A stretch of 64,000 bases of DNA, from assembly GCA_020002185.1 (NCBI GenBank), contig CM034533.1, positions 40,776,021 through 40,840,020 on the forward strand, read 5' to 3'. Position 1 is the stretch's first letter. Each line of letters opens with the position of its first letter. Below the pieces are notes generated by a model. It was not told where the DNA came from. It saw only the letters and a list, made by a program, of their open reading frames with translations, and searched no databases. The stretch is from Paraescarpia echinospica. Its lineage: Eukaryota; Annelida; Polychaeta; Sabellida; Siboglinidae. This document shows, piece by piece, positions 46,474 to 58,959 of the stretch. The position numbers and the translations under genes were made by a program.

Positions 46474-47386
46474 TCCGCGCCATACCTCATTTTGACGAGG
46501 ATACAATAAGGTTTACAATGGTATATGAAGAGGCATTTTTCATGTAGGCAAATAGATACGCAACCATTATAAACCTACGCCTACAACGATTGTGGAATGG
46601 TGCAATTTTGAACAGTCATCATTTGATAGTAACCTTGTTTGACATTCACAACACACATAATGCTCCATTTAATAGTTATACGTTATACCTCATTGTAACG
46701 GGAAGACAGTAATCGTCCCAACGGTATGTGAAATGGTCATCAGTAAGTAGGCAACGTAGCTCCACAACCATTAAGATTTTGTAAAGCTTGCGGGATGGCG
46801 CAATTTCTAACATTCATCAATTGACGGTGAACCTGTTTGAACGCCGCTCAACACAAATTGCTTCACCTCACAGCGCCATGTCACACCACATTTTGACGGG
46901 GAGAAACTGTCCTTTCATACAGTGTATGAGTTGTCCGTAGTTGTGAAGAAGAAACACAGTCAGTGTAACTTTATAATGTTCCTGGCATTGTAAATTTTCA
47001 AATATTCATCATTTGATGGGTGACCTTATTTGACCTTGTCGTCATTCTTATCATTCCCGGATACAGCATCACATCGTATTCTATCTTGAAGGTGTGACAA
47101 TATGCTTTCCAAGAGTATATGACATGGCCATTTTCTAGTTAAGTAAAGTAGCTAGATAGCCATTGTAATATTAAGACGTTTTCGGAAGCGCCCAATTTCT
47201 AAAATTGATATTTGATGGCGACCTTGTTTGACCTTGGATTCACGCTTACTGCACCACTTGGCAACTCTACAACAGGACTAGTTATGACGGGGAAATGCAG
47301 GGCTTTCCAATAATATAACACTTGGGTGTGTGTAGGGGGGGGGGGGCATTTAAATCGGTCTGTTATGTGGTTCTACCGCTCGCCTA
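46474..47386 (-). repeat. right long terminal inverted repeat
   Basis: Reverse complement of 42550-43466 with moderate divergence. It carries a 12-G run (47335-47346) where the left copy has 8 C. Confidence 0.8.
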
Positions 47387-47619
47387 TGGTTCTTTCATGT
47401 TCAGATACGTAATTCGCTAATAGGATAAATAATAGACTTTATGTACGACCAGTTTAATAACAAATGTACTCTTTTGTTTAGGTCGACGAAGGAATCGATT
47501 CATGGCGCTCTCTGGAGGGAACGGATAAAGCATTGACGCTTGCGCCGCGGCAAACTTTCAGAACGGCTGACAGCGTGATTGTGATGCCAATTAAATACTC
47601 ATGAAGCTCACGGTCTATC

Positions 47620-47689
47620 AAGCTCACACACACACGCTCGCACGTACGCACGCACACGCACACGCAAACGCGCACACACACCACACCCT

Positions 47690-47743
<54 letters not shown>

Positions 47744-47815
47744 GCACACACGCACGCACGCACGCACACACACACGCACGCACAAACGCACACACACACG
47801 CACGCACGCACGCAC
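47620..47815. repeat. (CA)n / (CGCA)n microsatellite
   Basis: About 195 bp of CACACA and CACGCACG tracts. The apparent Cys/Val-rich and His/Thr-rich frames here are products of the repeat. Confidence 0.95.
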
Positions 47816-49060
47816 TCAACAACTGTCAGTATCTACATGAACCATGACGTGCTATGCAATTGTTGAAGGGATTTCTACTTACAAGAACAAACACCTATTT
47901 ATAATAATTGACTTGTATGGAACTCGTATAGACGACACGCGGACATGCCACAGTAACTACAGACGCCTTAGAATAATTCCGGCTTCGTGCATAAACGAGG
48001 CGTGCCGCGTAAACAGCGAGCCGCTGATTCATAATAACCTCCCGTTGCTTGCAATTGTGTCACTCCTAACAACGTCTTTGTTGCGCTTGGCTACTTCTGT
48101 ACCTGACAGGTTTGTTCCTTTGTATTTCAAAGATGTAGAATGCGGACAAAAGTTTCTTACCGACCGAGTGTAACAAAATTAAAACACCCATGGAATAAAA
48201 TTTTCTTTAGTCGCGATAAAAACGTCCCGCGGAAAGAATACGTTAACAACAAACAGCAAATCAATTAGCAACACCAAAGCTAATGTCTCATAAAGTCACA
48301 TGGTCAACGCTTATAGCGGCCCACCAAAATCTGCTCTCGACAACGATTATCGGACTAAATAATCATTTTGACCATCTAAATGCGGCACATGACATTTAGA
48401 TGCACTGGATATTTCGACGAGTGTTCCATACATGTAATTATTAGGTGTCACTTGTGCGTGTAATAAACAACTAAAAAGTTCCCACACTAGTTCGGCTAAG
48501 GTGCGATGTTGATACGTTTTGTAAGAGAAACGCATAAAGTCTAGTTCTCTGCAGCCTGTCATTAAAGCGAGACTGCCATTACACGTGACCTGAGGATCAA
48601 GTTTAGGAGGCCGCTCGCTGTCAATCACCTTGCTGTATCAATAGAACTCACGTAGCGGAACCAAGTCCATCTCCGCGAGTACGTTAAACAGTCGCAACTG
48701 TTCCGCTGAGACAGTATCCGTTATATTTCGCCGCCCAGCGGTTTGTTCGATGCAAGTCTCGCGTTAAAAAACATACTGAAGCGGTAGATTTTCGTAACTC
48801 GGCTACATTTATCGATTGGATTTACCGAACAACTTGAAGGTAAGCCGAGGATTGGTTGTTTTTATTGTTCTGATTATTGTTTAATTATATTTGATTTGAT
48901 TACAAATTTTAAAAATAATTTGGGATCACATTTCTGCCCGCAGTTACAACCGGAACGTGTTCTTTTAAGTTAAGGAAATTTCGTCTCCGATAAAGAGGAT
49001 TTTCATGGACAAGCGCAATCGGACTTTCAATTGTAGTGACACATTTTCATAATGTGTTAC
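47816..49060. other. intergenic, no supported gene
   Basis: Frames of 109 codons (47844-48173, plus) and 93 codons (48347-48628, minus) are present. Neither shows a recognisable motif, splice context or codon pattern, so no gene is called. Confidence 0.4.
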
Positions 49061-49061
49061 T

Positions 49062-49320
49062 GCCGTTTCGAAGCTTGAGCAACTTCGTTCACTCCATGTT
49101 GCTTCAGTTCAATCATCGGTACACACGAGTACCCGGTTACAGACGGTAGTGGATATATGTGAACGAATAGTATTCGTGTAGTAATCGCAGCGAGGCTGAA
49201 TGCTTCCAAGATAAGTCGTGATGGCGTTCCAATGACCAGCTCAGTCAGGAGGTGAGGTGTAAAGCACACGGAGCAATCTTTATGACTGGATACCGCGCTA
49301 TATAAAATTTACCTTTGATT
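49062..49320 (+). mobile_element. tRNA-derived SINE, copy 2 (5'-truncated)
   Basis: Body and tail of the same family as 41497-41820: CGTTCACTCCATGTTGCTTCAG, TGAATGCTTCCAAGATAAG, GTAAAGCACACGGAGCAAT, GGATACCGCGCTATATAA. The tRNA-like head is lost. Confidence 0.8.
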
Positions 49321-49529
49321 TCAAGCACCTTTAATAGTTTTCAAACGATCTGACGTAATAATTTCGGATACTATGGACCACAGTTGAAGAACGTCGTTAT
49401 GTACATGTGAGTTTTATTGCATCAAACTATTCAGTATGATCATTAGTCAAGAGATCGATTTTTAAAAGGAATTACGCTATATAACATATATGACTCTTTC
49501 GGTGGATTGACCTTAACTGCACATCTAGT

Positions 49530-49806
49530 GTGCGATAGCGTAGTGTTTAGCGCATCGGACTGTCAATCGAGAGATGACTGGTTCGAATCTTGCGTTGCCG
49601 TGTCGAACCTCTGGCAAGTTCATTCACTCCACATTGCTCCAGTTTATACAGCTGTATGAATGACTACCTGACTATAGACAGTGGTGGGGTAATTGTGTGC
49701 AAATAGTCTTCGCGCAGTAAATGCACCATGCCTGAATGTTTCTCACATAAGTCATGATGATTTTTGAATGAACACGGGCTGAACTTTAAAGCACTCTGAG
49801 CAATGT
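49530..49806 (+). mobile_element. tRNA-derived SINE, copy 3
   Basis: The head GATAGCGTAGTGTTTAGCGC and B box GGTTCGAATCT are clear. The body CATTCACTCCACATTGCTCC follows, ending at AAAGCACTCTGAGCAATG without the GCGCTATATAA tail. Confidence 0.8.
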
Positions 49807-50344
49807 TTTCTTATTCTCTTTTTGTTTGCCTGTCGGCCTCGACTATAGTATGGACTGAATACCCGTTACATAAAAAAAACTTACGAACAAAGATATATAT
49901 ATGGGGCAGTAGCAGAGAGGACAATCGTTCGACATCAGTCGCAACCGATACCTCTAATAGTTCTGCTTCTCTGAGGATGATTAATGGTGGAATAGTCTTA
50001 TTTTATCAGGCACGACGTCTTCGTGTCACGTGACAAGGGGAGGAGTAAGAGTTACAGGAGTGGCTAAGTCACGCCGAGCGCTGTGACTTCGGGTATTGCC
50101 TTGACCCGTCGTGCCTATTCCACCCACGCCTTCCCGTCACATTCGCAAACACTTTATTTAGAAACATTCGTTCACGCCGCTGGATCGGAAAAGTGCATAA
50201 TCTACCGGCGACCGCTGTTGTCTTTAATTCTCTCTTACATCATAGATAAGTGGCACGTCGAAGAGCAACTGGTACGTGATCGTGGCATTCAATGGCAGCT
50301 TTGTTGTGATGAATGCATTTGTCAGCTTTATGTTTAAATCACGC
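49807..50344. other. intergenic, no feature seen
   Basis: No gene recognised. A frame at 49803-50033 opens with a hydrophobic stretch (MFSYSLFVCLSAS) but begins in SINE sequence, with no supporting splice site. Confidence 0.4.
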
Positions 50345-50359
50345 TTACGCCATATATAG

Positions 50360-50660
50360 ATATATATATATATATAGTGCTACACTGACGTTCGCTCGGT
50401 GGCCGTTCGGAGGAACCGTGTTCGAATCCTGATGCCGGCCGGTCGGCGGTTTGGCCGCCGCGTCGATACGAGGGCAATTTCGTTCACTCTGCGTTGCCTG
50501 TGTCTCTCGGAAGTGACGATATAAGCCGAGGTGTGTCCCTTCTTTCTGGTGTCTATGCAAGGGGTAGTAAAAGATCCCACGCAGAGAAATGAAAAAATAC
50601 AGATTCTGCGCAACGATGTCAATCCCACATGCTCGGCCATGGTAGCATTGTTGCATTGTA
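50360..50660 (+). mobile_element. second tRNA-like SINE type (tentative)
   Basis: B-box-like GTGTTCGAATCCTG at about 50420, then a GC-rich hairpin GCCGGCCGGTCGGCGG and GTTCACTCTGCGTTGCC, ending with GATCCCACGCAGAGAAATG. The phrase TCACTTTTCTGCGTTGC is echoed at 57752 and 60528, so it belongs to a dispersed repeat. The A box is weak. Confidence 0.4.
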
Positions 50661-51090
50661 TATGATCAAATCGTAAATTTCGCACTTTTATTTTAGTGTT
50701 GGCATTTGCAAACCACACTAGGCTTAGTCTCACTGGAACTGGATGTGCTATAACTCACGGTGACCCAACGACGCATCGCATTCTGTGAGTAAAGGTGACA
50801 TCGTTTGAACTAGAATGCACCTGTGGTGCGTATGGTTTGCTAGAACGTTCCGTCTGTTGATTAATGCGACATAACCGACGCAGTAGGCAATAAGAAAAAG
50901 TGTATTTTTCAAGTACGTCCTTCACACAATGCGTCCTTGAGAGGCATACATTTCCTATAGGAAGCAGTTAAACATTAATTTATGACACATCATGAAGTTA
51001 AAATAACTGTACATGTTCCTTTGGTGTAATTAGACGGATACACAGGAGACTACCATTCCAAAGCAATGCTTAATTTGTTAAATCTAACCT
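50661..51090. other. intergenic, no feature seen
   Basis: Nothing recognised. Confidence 0.5.
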
Positions 51091-51094
51091 TACC

Positions 51095-51485
51095 TAGTGG
51101 TATGTGGTCGTCACCACGAGATGATTTGCGAGTGCCTCGCGGAACAAGGATAGGCAAACAGCGGCGGGTAAGGACGGAACGGACGGCGGGAAGGGGTAAC
51201 GGGAAGGGAAAAGGGTAACAGGAAGTGACAGGGTGATAGGAAGTGGCAACGGCATTAAACAGAATGGATGGGGAACACACGGAGAGGGGAAGTAGCAACG
51301 AAGCCGGGGTGGGGTGGGAAGGAAGTGGAAGAAACGGGTTTGAGATTGGAAGGAAGGGACGCGGGAAGATTGGTTACGCAGACGTAGCGGAAAACGAACG
51401 GGAAGAGATAAGAAATGGTACGAAGGGGTGACTGAAGAGACAGAGGATGGTGCTATTAGAATGGAGGGGATGAAGTAATCGGGAG
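51095..51485. repeat. purine-rich low-complexity tract
   Basis: GGAAGGG/GGTAACGGGAAG-type plus strand. The 164-codon minus-strand Ser/Pro/Phe-rich frame here is its complement and is not called a gene. Confidence 0.7.
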
Positions 51486-54127
51486 AGAAGGAGTGAGATA
51501 TTAAGGAAGAACGCAATACATATTTAGACCCTAAGTCGTGTTGAGTATAATTGCAAGGCGACAAACTGCACACCGACGTGAGACTCACTCACACCTTCGT
51601 CAACTTTGACAATACATACGTCCACCATAATCCAACCATGAATACTACACCCGGTCAATGGCATATTAGATCCTATTGTATTTAAGCTGTCAGTGACCTC
51701 TTAATGCAGTTTACACGTTACTTGCCAGAGTGGACAACGTTGTCCTGAAATGTCCACTGCCATCGCCGTTAGTGCAAATACTATAAACCCATAAACTTGA
51801 CCAGTCGTTGTTGACTTTAGTTAATCGAGTTCGGCACGATGATTCCTCTTAAAGCCACCCGATAACAATACTGGGCGTTGTAGATATTTGTTTATTTGCT
51901 ATTCGGTGTGCATTAGTGTCACGTCAACAGACACTCATTTGAAAAAGAACACTCGAAGAACGCTATAAAAGCAACCGGTAAATAATAACGAACGTCTCGT
52001 CGATTTCACTCAACAAGCCGTGTCTCTCCGTGAATATCTTTGATGGCAACACATACACGGAGACCGTTCAAGAGCGAATACTGTATGTGCCATGAATAAT
52101 TCATTGACTCCTCATTTCAACAGCATGGTCGCTACAAAGAATCTTACTGTGGCGTCATTGAAATCAGTTCCTCGTGTTCTGTCCACATCGTTTAGACACA
52201 TACGTTGTCTGTTCGGACGTGAGCGGACTTCGTCGTTTCTAGGCGTGTCTAGTGTTTGCTGCCAAGGCGCTACACCGCCCAATCTCAGCGTTGACTGAAA
52301 GAGAGTATACACCTCTATACAATATCGCGTTACGTCTGTTCAACGAAGAGAACACTGCTTGCTTTTGTCTTTTTGTGATTTGCACCAGTAACAGATTGAA
52401 GAGTACAAAGCTACGTACGGCGATACGTACGATTCGCCCTCGTTGACAGCAACATATACTACAGTGTTTACTCTTTGATACAACTCATGGTGTTATCGTT
52501 ACATTGCCGGTGTGTTATGTCTGCAGTGCCCATGGCTTCCGCAGTGAACAGTGGATGTTCAAGAATACCTCTTTAGACACGCAGCTCCGACTCGGGCGCT
52601 AATCGTCTGTAAATTACTACTGACGTTTATACAAAAGAATATAAAAACACCTGAACTTGCGGCAAATTTTGTAATTATATTAAGGTACTTTCTGATATTG
52701 TTAGATAGTGTGCACTACCCTCATTCGAGTTGTGTGAATATCCTTATTAAATATCCACATAAAGGTGTCACCGTTTTGAGACCACCTGCGTAGATGGCGC
52801 ATGGATCATCCGCCATTTCTAGCATTATGGATAGATTTATTGCTCAAAGGATTTACATTTCATTCCGGGGTTGGGAGCTTGTATAGCGTCCTATGAAAAC
52901 CTCTTATAATGTAACAGGTACTTTGTATGCTGACATACATCACGTACCATACTTTTTTTCTAAATGAAACGAACGTGTCGCTATTTCGCACAAATAAATA
53001 AGAATGGAGAAGAAAGGATCGTTTATTGTTAGCATCGCAAACGTTCATCATTTACACAGTTGCAAGAAACACAAGCATCTATCAATGAGACTAAAACACA
53101 CAGGAAAAGCTAACACTACCGGGCCCTGTTTTAAATGCCCACCCAACGAGCTCCAGCATATGGGTCTCGCTAGGTTCTTGTAAACTACATGAACGAACGG
53201 TCACGAACAATTTCACGCATATATTTTCAAACAGCAGATTTAACTTTGTGGCAGTTGTCTACGTTTCAGTAGCCAAATCTTGACTAACGGTCGTATGGAC
53301 CGAAAGTTGGCAACTAATACAAAGCAAATGTATAAATAAACTACCATTGTTGATAATGAGGTAGAATGCACACGTGACCACTTATTTGCCTATACACAGA
53401 CCCAACCTTCGGTTGAGCAGAAACATAAACCTATTTTAAGTACTATTATCATTCTTATAGAAACGACAACAATAATTTAAAACCAGTCAGAGTCGTGATA
53501 TAATAACCACATTGTTATTATGGATATTTGTAAACTATAATCACCTGAACATAATTAAACTGTCGGTGATATAAATAATAAAACAACACCTGGTATGACG
53601 TAATAATTATGACTCATTTAGGCGTTTCTTTATAATACAATTATGCGATGAATTACACCAAAGCAATAGTTATATTACATTATGTTTTGTAATATTTTAT
53701 TACATGTATTTTCGTAAACCTTTCAGTGGTTTAATTATATACAATCAATATAAATGAAGTGAGCAAACATTTATAAATTATAATATGCTGCATGTTCAAG
53801 TTTACTTTAGTCAGAGGGCCAGAGCCGCTTTACACACAGTAATTTCTTATATTTCTTATTGATATATGGTTGTGTACGGACGGCGGAAACTACTAAATCT
53901 ATGGCGATTCATTTCCCGCTACCGTTCAACAATTCTTTCGCTGTTGATGATGTCTTTTTAATATTGACGGCTTCTGAAATTTGAATACAACAAAGTATGC
54001 AGACGTTGATCACTGGCGCTAGAACGAAACCAATATTGAGTGAGCTGAGACGGAGATTCAGCACCACTCCGCTGTAGGTCCATGACATCGAAAGACATTT
54101 TGTTCTTATGTATAAATCACCAAGTCG
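51486..54127. other. intergenic, no supported gene
   Basis: No exon with splice sites and domain matches was found. A TATAAAA box at 51964-51970 in CGCTATAAAAGC lacks a clear initiator at the right distance or a coding frame downstream, so it is only noted. Confidence 0.45.
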
Positions 54128-54325
54128 GCATTTTGGGAAACATTCAATCGGACTGCAACTATTGCAGGAAGATGGTTAATTCAAATGTACCCAGCATTGC
54201 CTATTACACTCAAGCACTCATCTAAACAACTGAGGGAATTGAGGCACCATAGAGATAATAATATTGCCCAAACGTCGGAACAGTTGCAAGATGATTGAAA
54301 CCCGGATTCTCACGGCTGAAAGTAT
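54128..54325 (-). mobile_element. tRNA-derived SINE, copy 4 (diverged, partial)
   Basis: Reverse complement of the same family: GGGAAACATTCAATCGG ... CAACTGAGGGAATTGAGGCA ... GATTGAAACCCGGATTCTC, where the last phrase is the B box in reverse. It is more diverged than the other copies. Confidence 0.65.
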
Positions 54326-55940
54326 GATATATATGTATCACCAAAGCACGGCCGCGTCCCACATTTGTCGTGTTGCTATACCTTTAAATGAGTTCTTCTT
54401 CTGCTACACCACGAGATATGTAACCAATTAGCAACCTGATCAATCGTATTAACGGTCATTTGCTGCCCTGTTATGTTTCACCAAATAAATCAGATTTAAT
54501 ATCCGTGATACATTAGATTAGTAGATTTTGTAGAAAGCAGCGGAGCTAAACACCAAATACTAGTATTAATATTAGTTTGTAATTATTGTAAACACCAAAT
54601 ACTAGTATTAATATTAGTTTGAAATTATTGTAAACATGCTTCACAAACAACCGCAAATAACAAGTTGTTGTCATTCAGTGATAATTAGCTTGGTCATCTT
54701 ACTGAATCACCCCTTCGTAACAATTAGTCGCCGATACGCCCAGTTACTGAATTTACGCAATAGGCCTAACTACTCAAAGCAGGGTGTGTCGAGATTGAGC
54801 AGATATATATTTCTATGCACCGACGTAATGCTATTCATGGTGCTCAAACATATCACAAGAACACAAACGGCTTGACAACACAGCACCAATTTAAGCTTCG
54901 AAGGCTCTTATTATACATTAATATGTCAGCGATCAAACGGAACGTTACTCACGAACGTCACAGGTGAACGAGCCGACTTTTGTTAAGATCCGAGTCACAA
55001 CATTGCGTAGGAGCTAAATATGGATCGGTGCCAGCGTGGCGCACATTCAATTCTTTCTTGCGTGTCAATAAGTGCGTGCTTACGTAACATATCTTGGACT
55101 TGTTATTTATTTAACTAACCTGTTTATCTAATGTATAAACTCAATTTAATTGTGTTATTTTATTAATTTGTTTTATGATATGACAAGTTTTGTTTAGCGT
55201 AACTTGACGTTAGTGACTGGGTGTAACGTAGAATTTACAACACCCGACGCAGTGTAAAATAAACGTGTTTGTTCATATATTTTAAATACGTGTTGATTAA
55301 AACCTCCCGTTTGAGATCTAATAAGCAAACGTTGAATGTGTTTGAGGGATCCAGGATTAATGTTTATTATCTATGGAGTCTGGTTGACGTAGGATTGATG
55401 TGAACTTCGACGAATTGAATCTATCGTAAGGGAACTATAAAATGAGTGGTATGTGTGAAACCTAAAATATGTCTGACGAAATTTTGCATCGCCCTTACCA
55501 CTACATTTACCAAAAGAATGCACAGCAGTTGTAACTGCTGGTGTGTAATCGAAATAGGTAAACTTATGACGTATTGAGGCGATATATTTACTGTCAATGA
55601 GCGTGAGTGGTATGGACCCGTCCGGAGCGCCACAACCAGCTACTAAGTGCTGTTTGATATTGATATTATCGCAGTCAGAATGTGCGTAATGTGGTACGTT
55701 ATATATGTGCAAGTCATAGCAGATTACTTCTCACTGTCAATATAATGCTGGATCAGTTAGTATGTAAATATTGTGTTTAAGTTTTACTCCGTGTACCCGA
55801 GTAGTTAGACTCACCCTGCATGTATGTACAGATAGTGATTCACTACAAGGGCGGTTTTTTCATTGATTTGGTATTGGGGCCGTATTCTCAAATTGGCATG
55901 TACAGTGTTAAAATTGCACCATTATAGAAAGAGATGGCCT
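54326..55940. other. intergenic, one small duplication
   Basis: A direct repeat of about 46 bp (AACACCAAATACTAGTATTA) occurs at about 54550 and 54591. The minus-strand frame of 113 codons at 55371-55712 shows no recognisable motif. No gene called. Confidence 0.45.
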
Positions 55941-55949
55941 GACTTTCCG

Positions 55950-56440
55950 TACGAAGAATACCTGAGAACTAACGTGACGCAGTTTTTCTGCATTTTGCTT
56001 CTTACTGATAACGAGGATCATCTACCATAAGCACGAATCAACCAATACTTTATTGGTGTTGTAAAAATGATCGTTCAACAATACATTGGAAGATTACGAT
56101 GTCGTATAGTCATATGCTAAGCCGGGCATCACGGAGAAGATTTGTTTTAATGGAATCTACTTAAGATATTTACAAAACAAAAAGAAAAACGTACAAAACA
56201 TGGTTGAAAAATGACAAGAGACTTCCCAAACAAACAACGATGACAGATCCGCGTTTGATTTAAACCATCGTGTTGAATGACAGTTTGAGGATATTTATGG
56301 CTGAGCATGGCGTTTAATCCAAATCTGTCGTCACAATGAAAGAAGAAATTTCCTGAAAATCTAAATCGCGTAATTTTTACCAGCGATATTCTGAGAAATA
56401 ACTCGGTTATTAAGATTCAGGTACACATGGATTTGTCATG
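55950..56440 (+). repeat. dispersed/duplicated block, copy 1
   Basis: Shares, in order, TTTTCTGC, GATCGTTCA.CAATAC, AGATTTGTTTT, GATCCGCGTTT, TGTTGAATGACA.TTTGA, TATGGCTGA, AGCGATATTCT.AGAAA with 57930-58345. It partly matches 60650-60870. Confidence 0.7.
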
Positions 56441-56861
56441 TCGTATCGAATACCAGTTCGAATATCAGTTCTGAACACTGTTACCAATTATATTTCAACA
56501 GTATTTACTCGTAGGGTTGGATTTAAATAGTTTTTTTTGGTAATTGTTGTGAGGAAACAATATCTACACAAGACTACTCCAGAGATCTTTCGGAAAACAT
56601 GCTGTATGCTCCAGGGTGGGTCCATATGCATTATCCATGCGAAAGGATTAAACAGCTTGATGCAAAACAATACAAACGCAGCAATGACAGTAGTGTCGTA
56701 TGCAAGCAACTATTCAGTAGCATCAAACCATCACATTTGGTACACGGCGGTAAGATAACTCCCTTAGTTAGTTGGTTAAAATGTCGACAATCTTCCAGAT
56801 TGAAAGTCATATTTAGCATACTCCGCCCCACTGTTATGGGCCAAAATTATCACTATCTAAA

Positions 56862-56950
56862 AAGTAAAGATAAGTTCTCATATAGCGCAGCATCCAGTCA
56901 ACAGGACTGCTCAAACCATCTCGACTTCTCTCGGAACTATCTACCCAAAA
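56862..56950 (-). mobile_element. tRNA-derived SINE, copy 5 (3' fragment)
   Basis: TAAAGATAAGTTCTCATATAGCGCAGCATCCAGTC is the reverse complement of the SINE tail of copy 1. Homology ends at about 56950. Confidence 0.75.
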
Positions 56951-57059
56951 TGTGCTTCCTTGTTATTATTGTTATTATTCAAATTATTATTATTATTATG
57001 GTATGCAGCAGTGGTTTGAACTTTGACGCGGTACGTGTAAATGACCTGTAATGACATCC

Positions 57060-57545
57060 ATCGTAGTACTATTTAATAGGCCGGCTTTCTCTCACATTTC
57101 GTGCGCTTTGTGCAATGTTGACAGTAATGTGAACGAGCCTTCAATGCCATCACCATAAGCACACATCTCCGTCTCGGATTTTGTCTGTGTTAATTGGTGC
57201 TGCCATCTAGCGAATGTAGGCGATACTAACCACAGCGATAATTTCGCGCTAGAAAGCAGTTCTTATTTTAGTACAATTATAAATAAACCTAACTATTCTA
57301 GTTATCAACTGAATTGACCTTCCCTTCTATGAAAGCTCGGCTCTTCGATGATAAACAACCCTGACCAATTCCTCTGTCCTTACTAAGCAGCTACTAGTCA
57401 TACACGGCCAAATTATACGACAGTATCCGCCCTCTTGGTCGAACCGCTTCATGAAATAAAACCTAGCCATGCGTGTCGGATCATAACGGTGCACGCGTCA
57501 CTCGACCCATCCTAGTTTGGGAGCAGGATACGAATTAATTAATGA
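57060..57545 (+). repeat. duplicated block, left part, copy 1
   Basis: Matches 58960-59400 (anchors GTTGACAGTA/GTCGACAATAG, GTGCTGCCATCTAGCG/GTGTTGCCATCTGAC, CGCTTCATGAAATAAAACC, CACTCGACCCATCCT, ACGAATTAATTAATGAT). The offset is about 1,843 bp. Confidence 0.7.
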
Positions 57546-57639
57546 TGTCGGAATATGACATTTCACACACGCAAACGCAAAGTTTCGTTCACACAAACCT
57601 GCACGCTTCGTACATGTACATGCATAAGCGCACACGCAT

Positions 57640-57686
57640 ACTCACACGTAAGCACACACACGCACGCACGCACACACACACACACA

Positions 57687-57729
<43 letters not shown>

Positions 57730-57740
57730 ACGTGCGCACC
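57640..57740. repeat. (CA)n microsatellite
   Basis: Nearly uninterrupted CACACA run with a few CGCACG and CTCACA units. Confidence 0.95.
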
Positions 57741-57929
57741 GTTGGCCGTATCGTCACTTTTCCGTGTTGCCCCACAACCGGATGTGTGATGCGTGCAGCT
57801 AGACAGGCGTGGTTACATTTCATCTGAATGAAAGGTATTCCAAGTGAAACGTTTTTATAACGATTAGTGTCACGGTGCGGTCTCAAACCACAACAACTCA
57901 AAACAAGTGGATGACTATTTGGTTAACCC

Positions 57930-58345
57930 ACACATACTGCAGTTTTTTTCTGCTTTTGCGTCTTACTTGAAACCAGGAGTGTCAATATTAGTCTCGACTC
58001 AAGCAACAACATTTTAAGTTTTGTGAAAAAGATCGTTCAGAAATACTTTTGAAGATCACGAAGGTATACAGTCATGTATTTAGTTGAGCATCATAACAAA
58101 ATCGTTAAAAATGCACCCCAATAAATTACAGATATGACGTCAATATAATAGATCCGCGTTTTTCTAAGCCACCATGTTGAATGACAATTTGACGATATGT
58201 ATTTTTATATATGGCTGAATATTGCCAGAGGTGCAACATTTCTTACGGGTTTAACACGAATATGTCCTCACAGTGAAAGGACTTTCCAGAAAATCGAAGT
58301 AATGCAATTTTAACAAGCGATATTCTAAGAAACTTGTACACTTCA
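57930..58345 (+). repeat. dispersed/duplicated block, copy 2
   Basis: Partner of 55950-56440. It lies about 390 bp right of the block at 57060-57545. Confidence 0.7.
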
Positions 58346-58730
58346 ATAGTATTCATTTGCAGACATGGTCACGAGTGATGGACTTAGATATGCTGTTGAA
58401 TATTTTTCGCCGCTGCACAGCCGTAACTTCAGCTTCTTCTCGCTATCTCGCGATGTATCGGCTCGACTCATGACATCGGAGGGGGGGTGTACTGTTGCTG
58501 AATTTTTTTGCCGCTGCGCCGCCGTAACTTCAGTAACGGGGCACGCCACTGTAGCTTAGCACTTAGCGCGGCCTAATTCAAAAGGTCTAGGGGGTGCGTA
58601 CTCCCATCCCCCCCCGTAAACCCGCCTTTGATTAATCTATGCAACAGTGTGTTGACGTGTTATGTGGAAACGAGCTGTAAAGTAAAACAATATCGTTATC
58701 TCTATTTTTTTCTGTTTGTTTGTTTGTGGA
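58346..58730. other. intergenic, no gene seen
   Basis: Two GCTGTTGAATWTTTTTSGCCGCTGC-like stretches (about 58391 and 58495) suggest a small duplication of about 105 bp. No coding feature. Confidence 0.45.
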
Positions 58731-58734
58731 TCCA

Positions 58735-58955
58735 TATCTCCGTTGGTTTTGCATGTATGGGGCTAACATGTTGTGTGCCATCTAGCGGGCCCACTGGGGT
58801 GGTTCGTAGATTTAGATTTTTTCAAAATTCATCCGGGGTGTGGGTATCTTGGGGAAGGTGACAATTTTAAAATTGTATTTGTCTCCGTCAGTTTTGCAAG
58901 TTTGGGACTGCACCTTTATGTGCTATTTAGCGGGCCCAATGGGGTGGTTCGTTTG
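58735..58955. repeat. 147-bp direct duplication with CTCF-like core
   Basis: GCGGGCCCACTGGGGTGGTTCG at about 58784 recurs as GCGGGCCCAATGGGGTGGTTCG at about 58931. CTCCGTYRGTTTTGCA precedes each. The first copy contains GCCATCTAGCGG, an exact match in reverse to the CTCF core consensus. Confidence 0.75.
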
Positions 58956-58959
58956 TCTA

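Larger units (their letters stand above)
42550..47386 (-). mobile_element. Academ-like DNA transposon with ~0.9-kb inverted repeats
   Basis: The left (42550 to about 43466) and right (about 46474 to 47386) flanks are long inverted repeats of each other. Shared anchors are TAGGCGAGYGG at the tips, TTTAAATGCCCCCCC, GTAGAGTTGCCAA, ATCTAGCTACTTTA and GTCAAAATGAGGTAT. TGG lies directly outside both tips (42547-42549 and 47387-47389), which fits a 3-bp target duplication. Each inverted repeat is made of about four units of roughly 200 bp around GGTCACCATCAA...TTAGAAATTG. The interior carries one broken minus-strand protein gene. Academ elements have 3-4-bp duplications and a Cys-rich plus nuclease-type protein, so I favour that superfamily. 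Confidence 0.65.

Noticed and set aside
47478..47840. Cys/Val-rich and His/Thr-rich frames
   Set aside because: Translations of a CA/CGCA microsatellite.
47844..48173. 109-codon plus-strand frame
   Set aside because: No motif, no splice or promoter evidence, and a length possible by chance.
51094..51588. 164-codon minus-strand frame, Ser/Pro/Phe/Leu-rich
   Set aside because: Complement of a purine-rich low-complexity tract, with no domain or splice site.
51964..52010. TATA-box promoter
   Set aside because: TATAAAA is present, but the nearest initiator-like TCACTC is about 44 bp away and no coding frame follows, so it is not listed as a promoter.
57542..57901. His/Thr-rich frames of up to 112 codons
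   Set aside because: CA microsatellite plus flanking sequence, with no independent coding signal.
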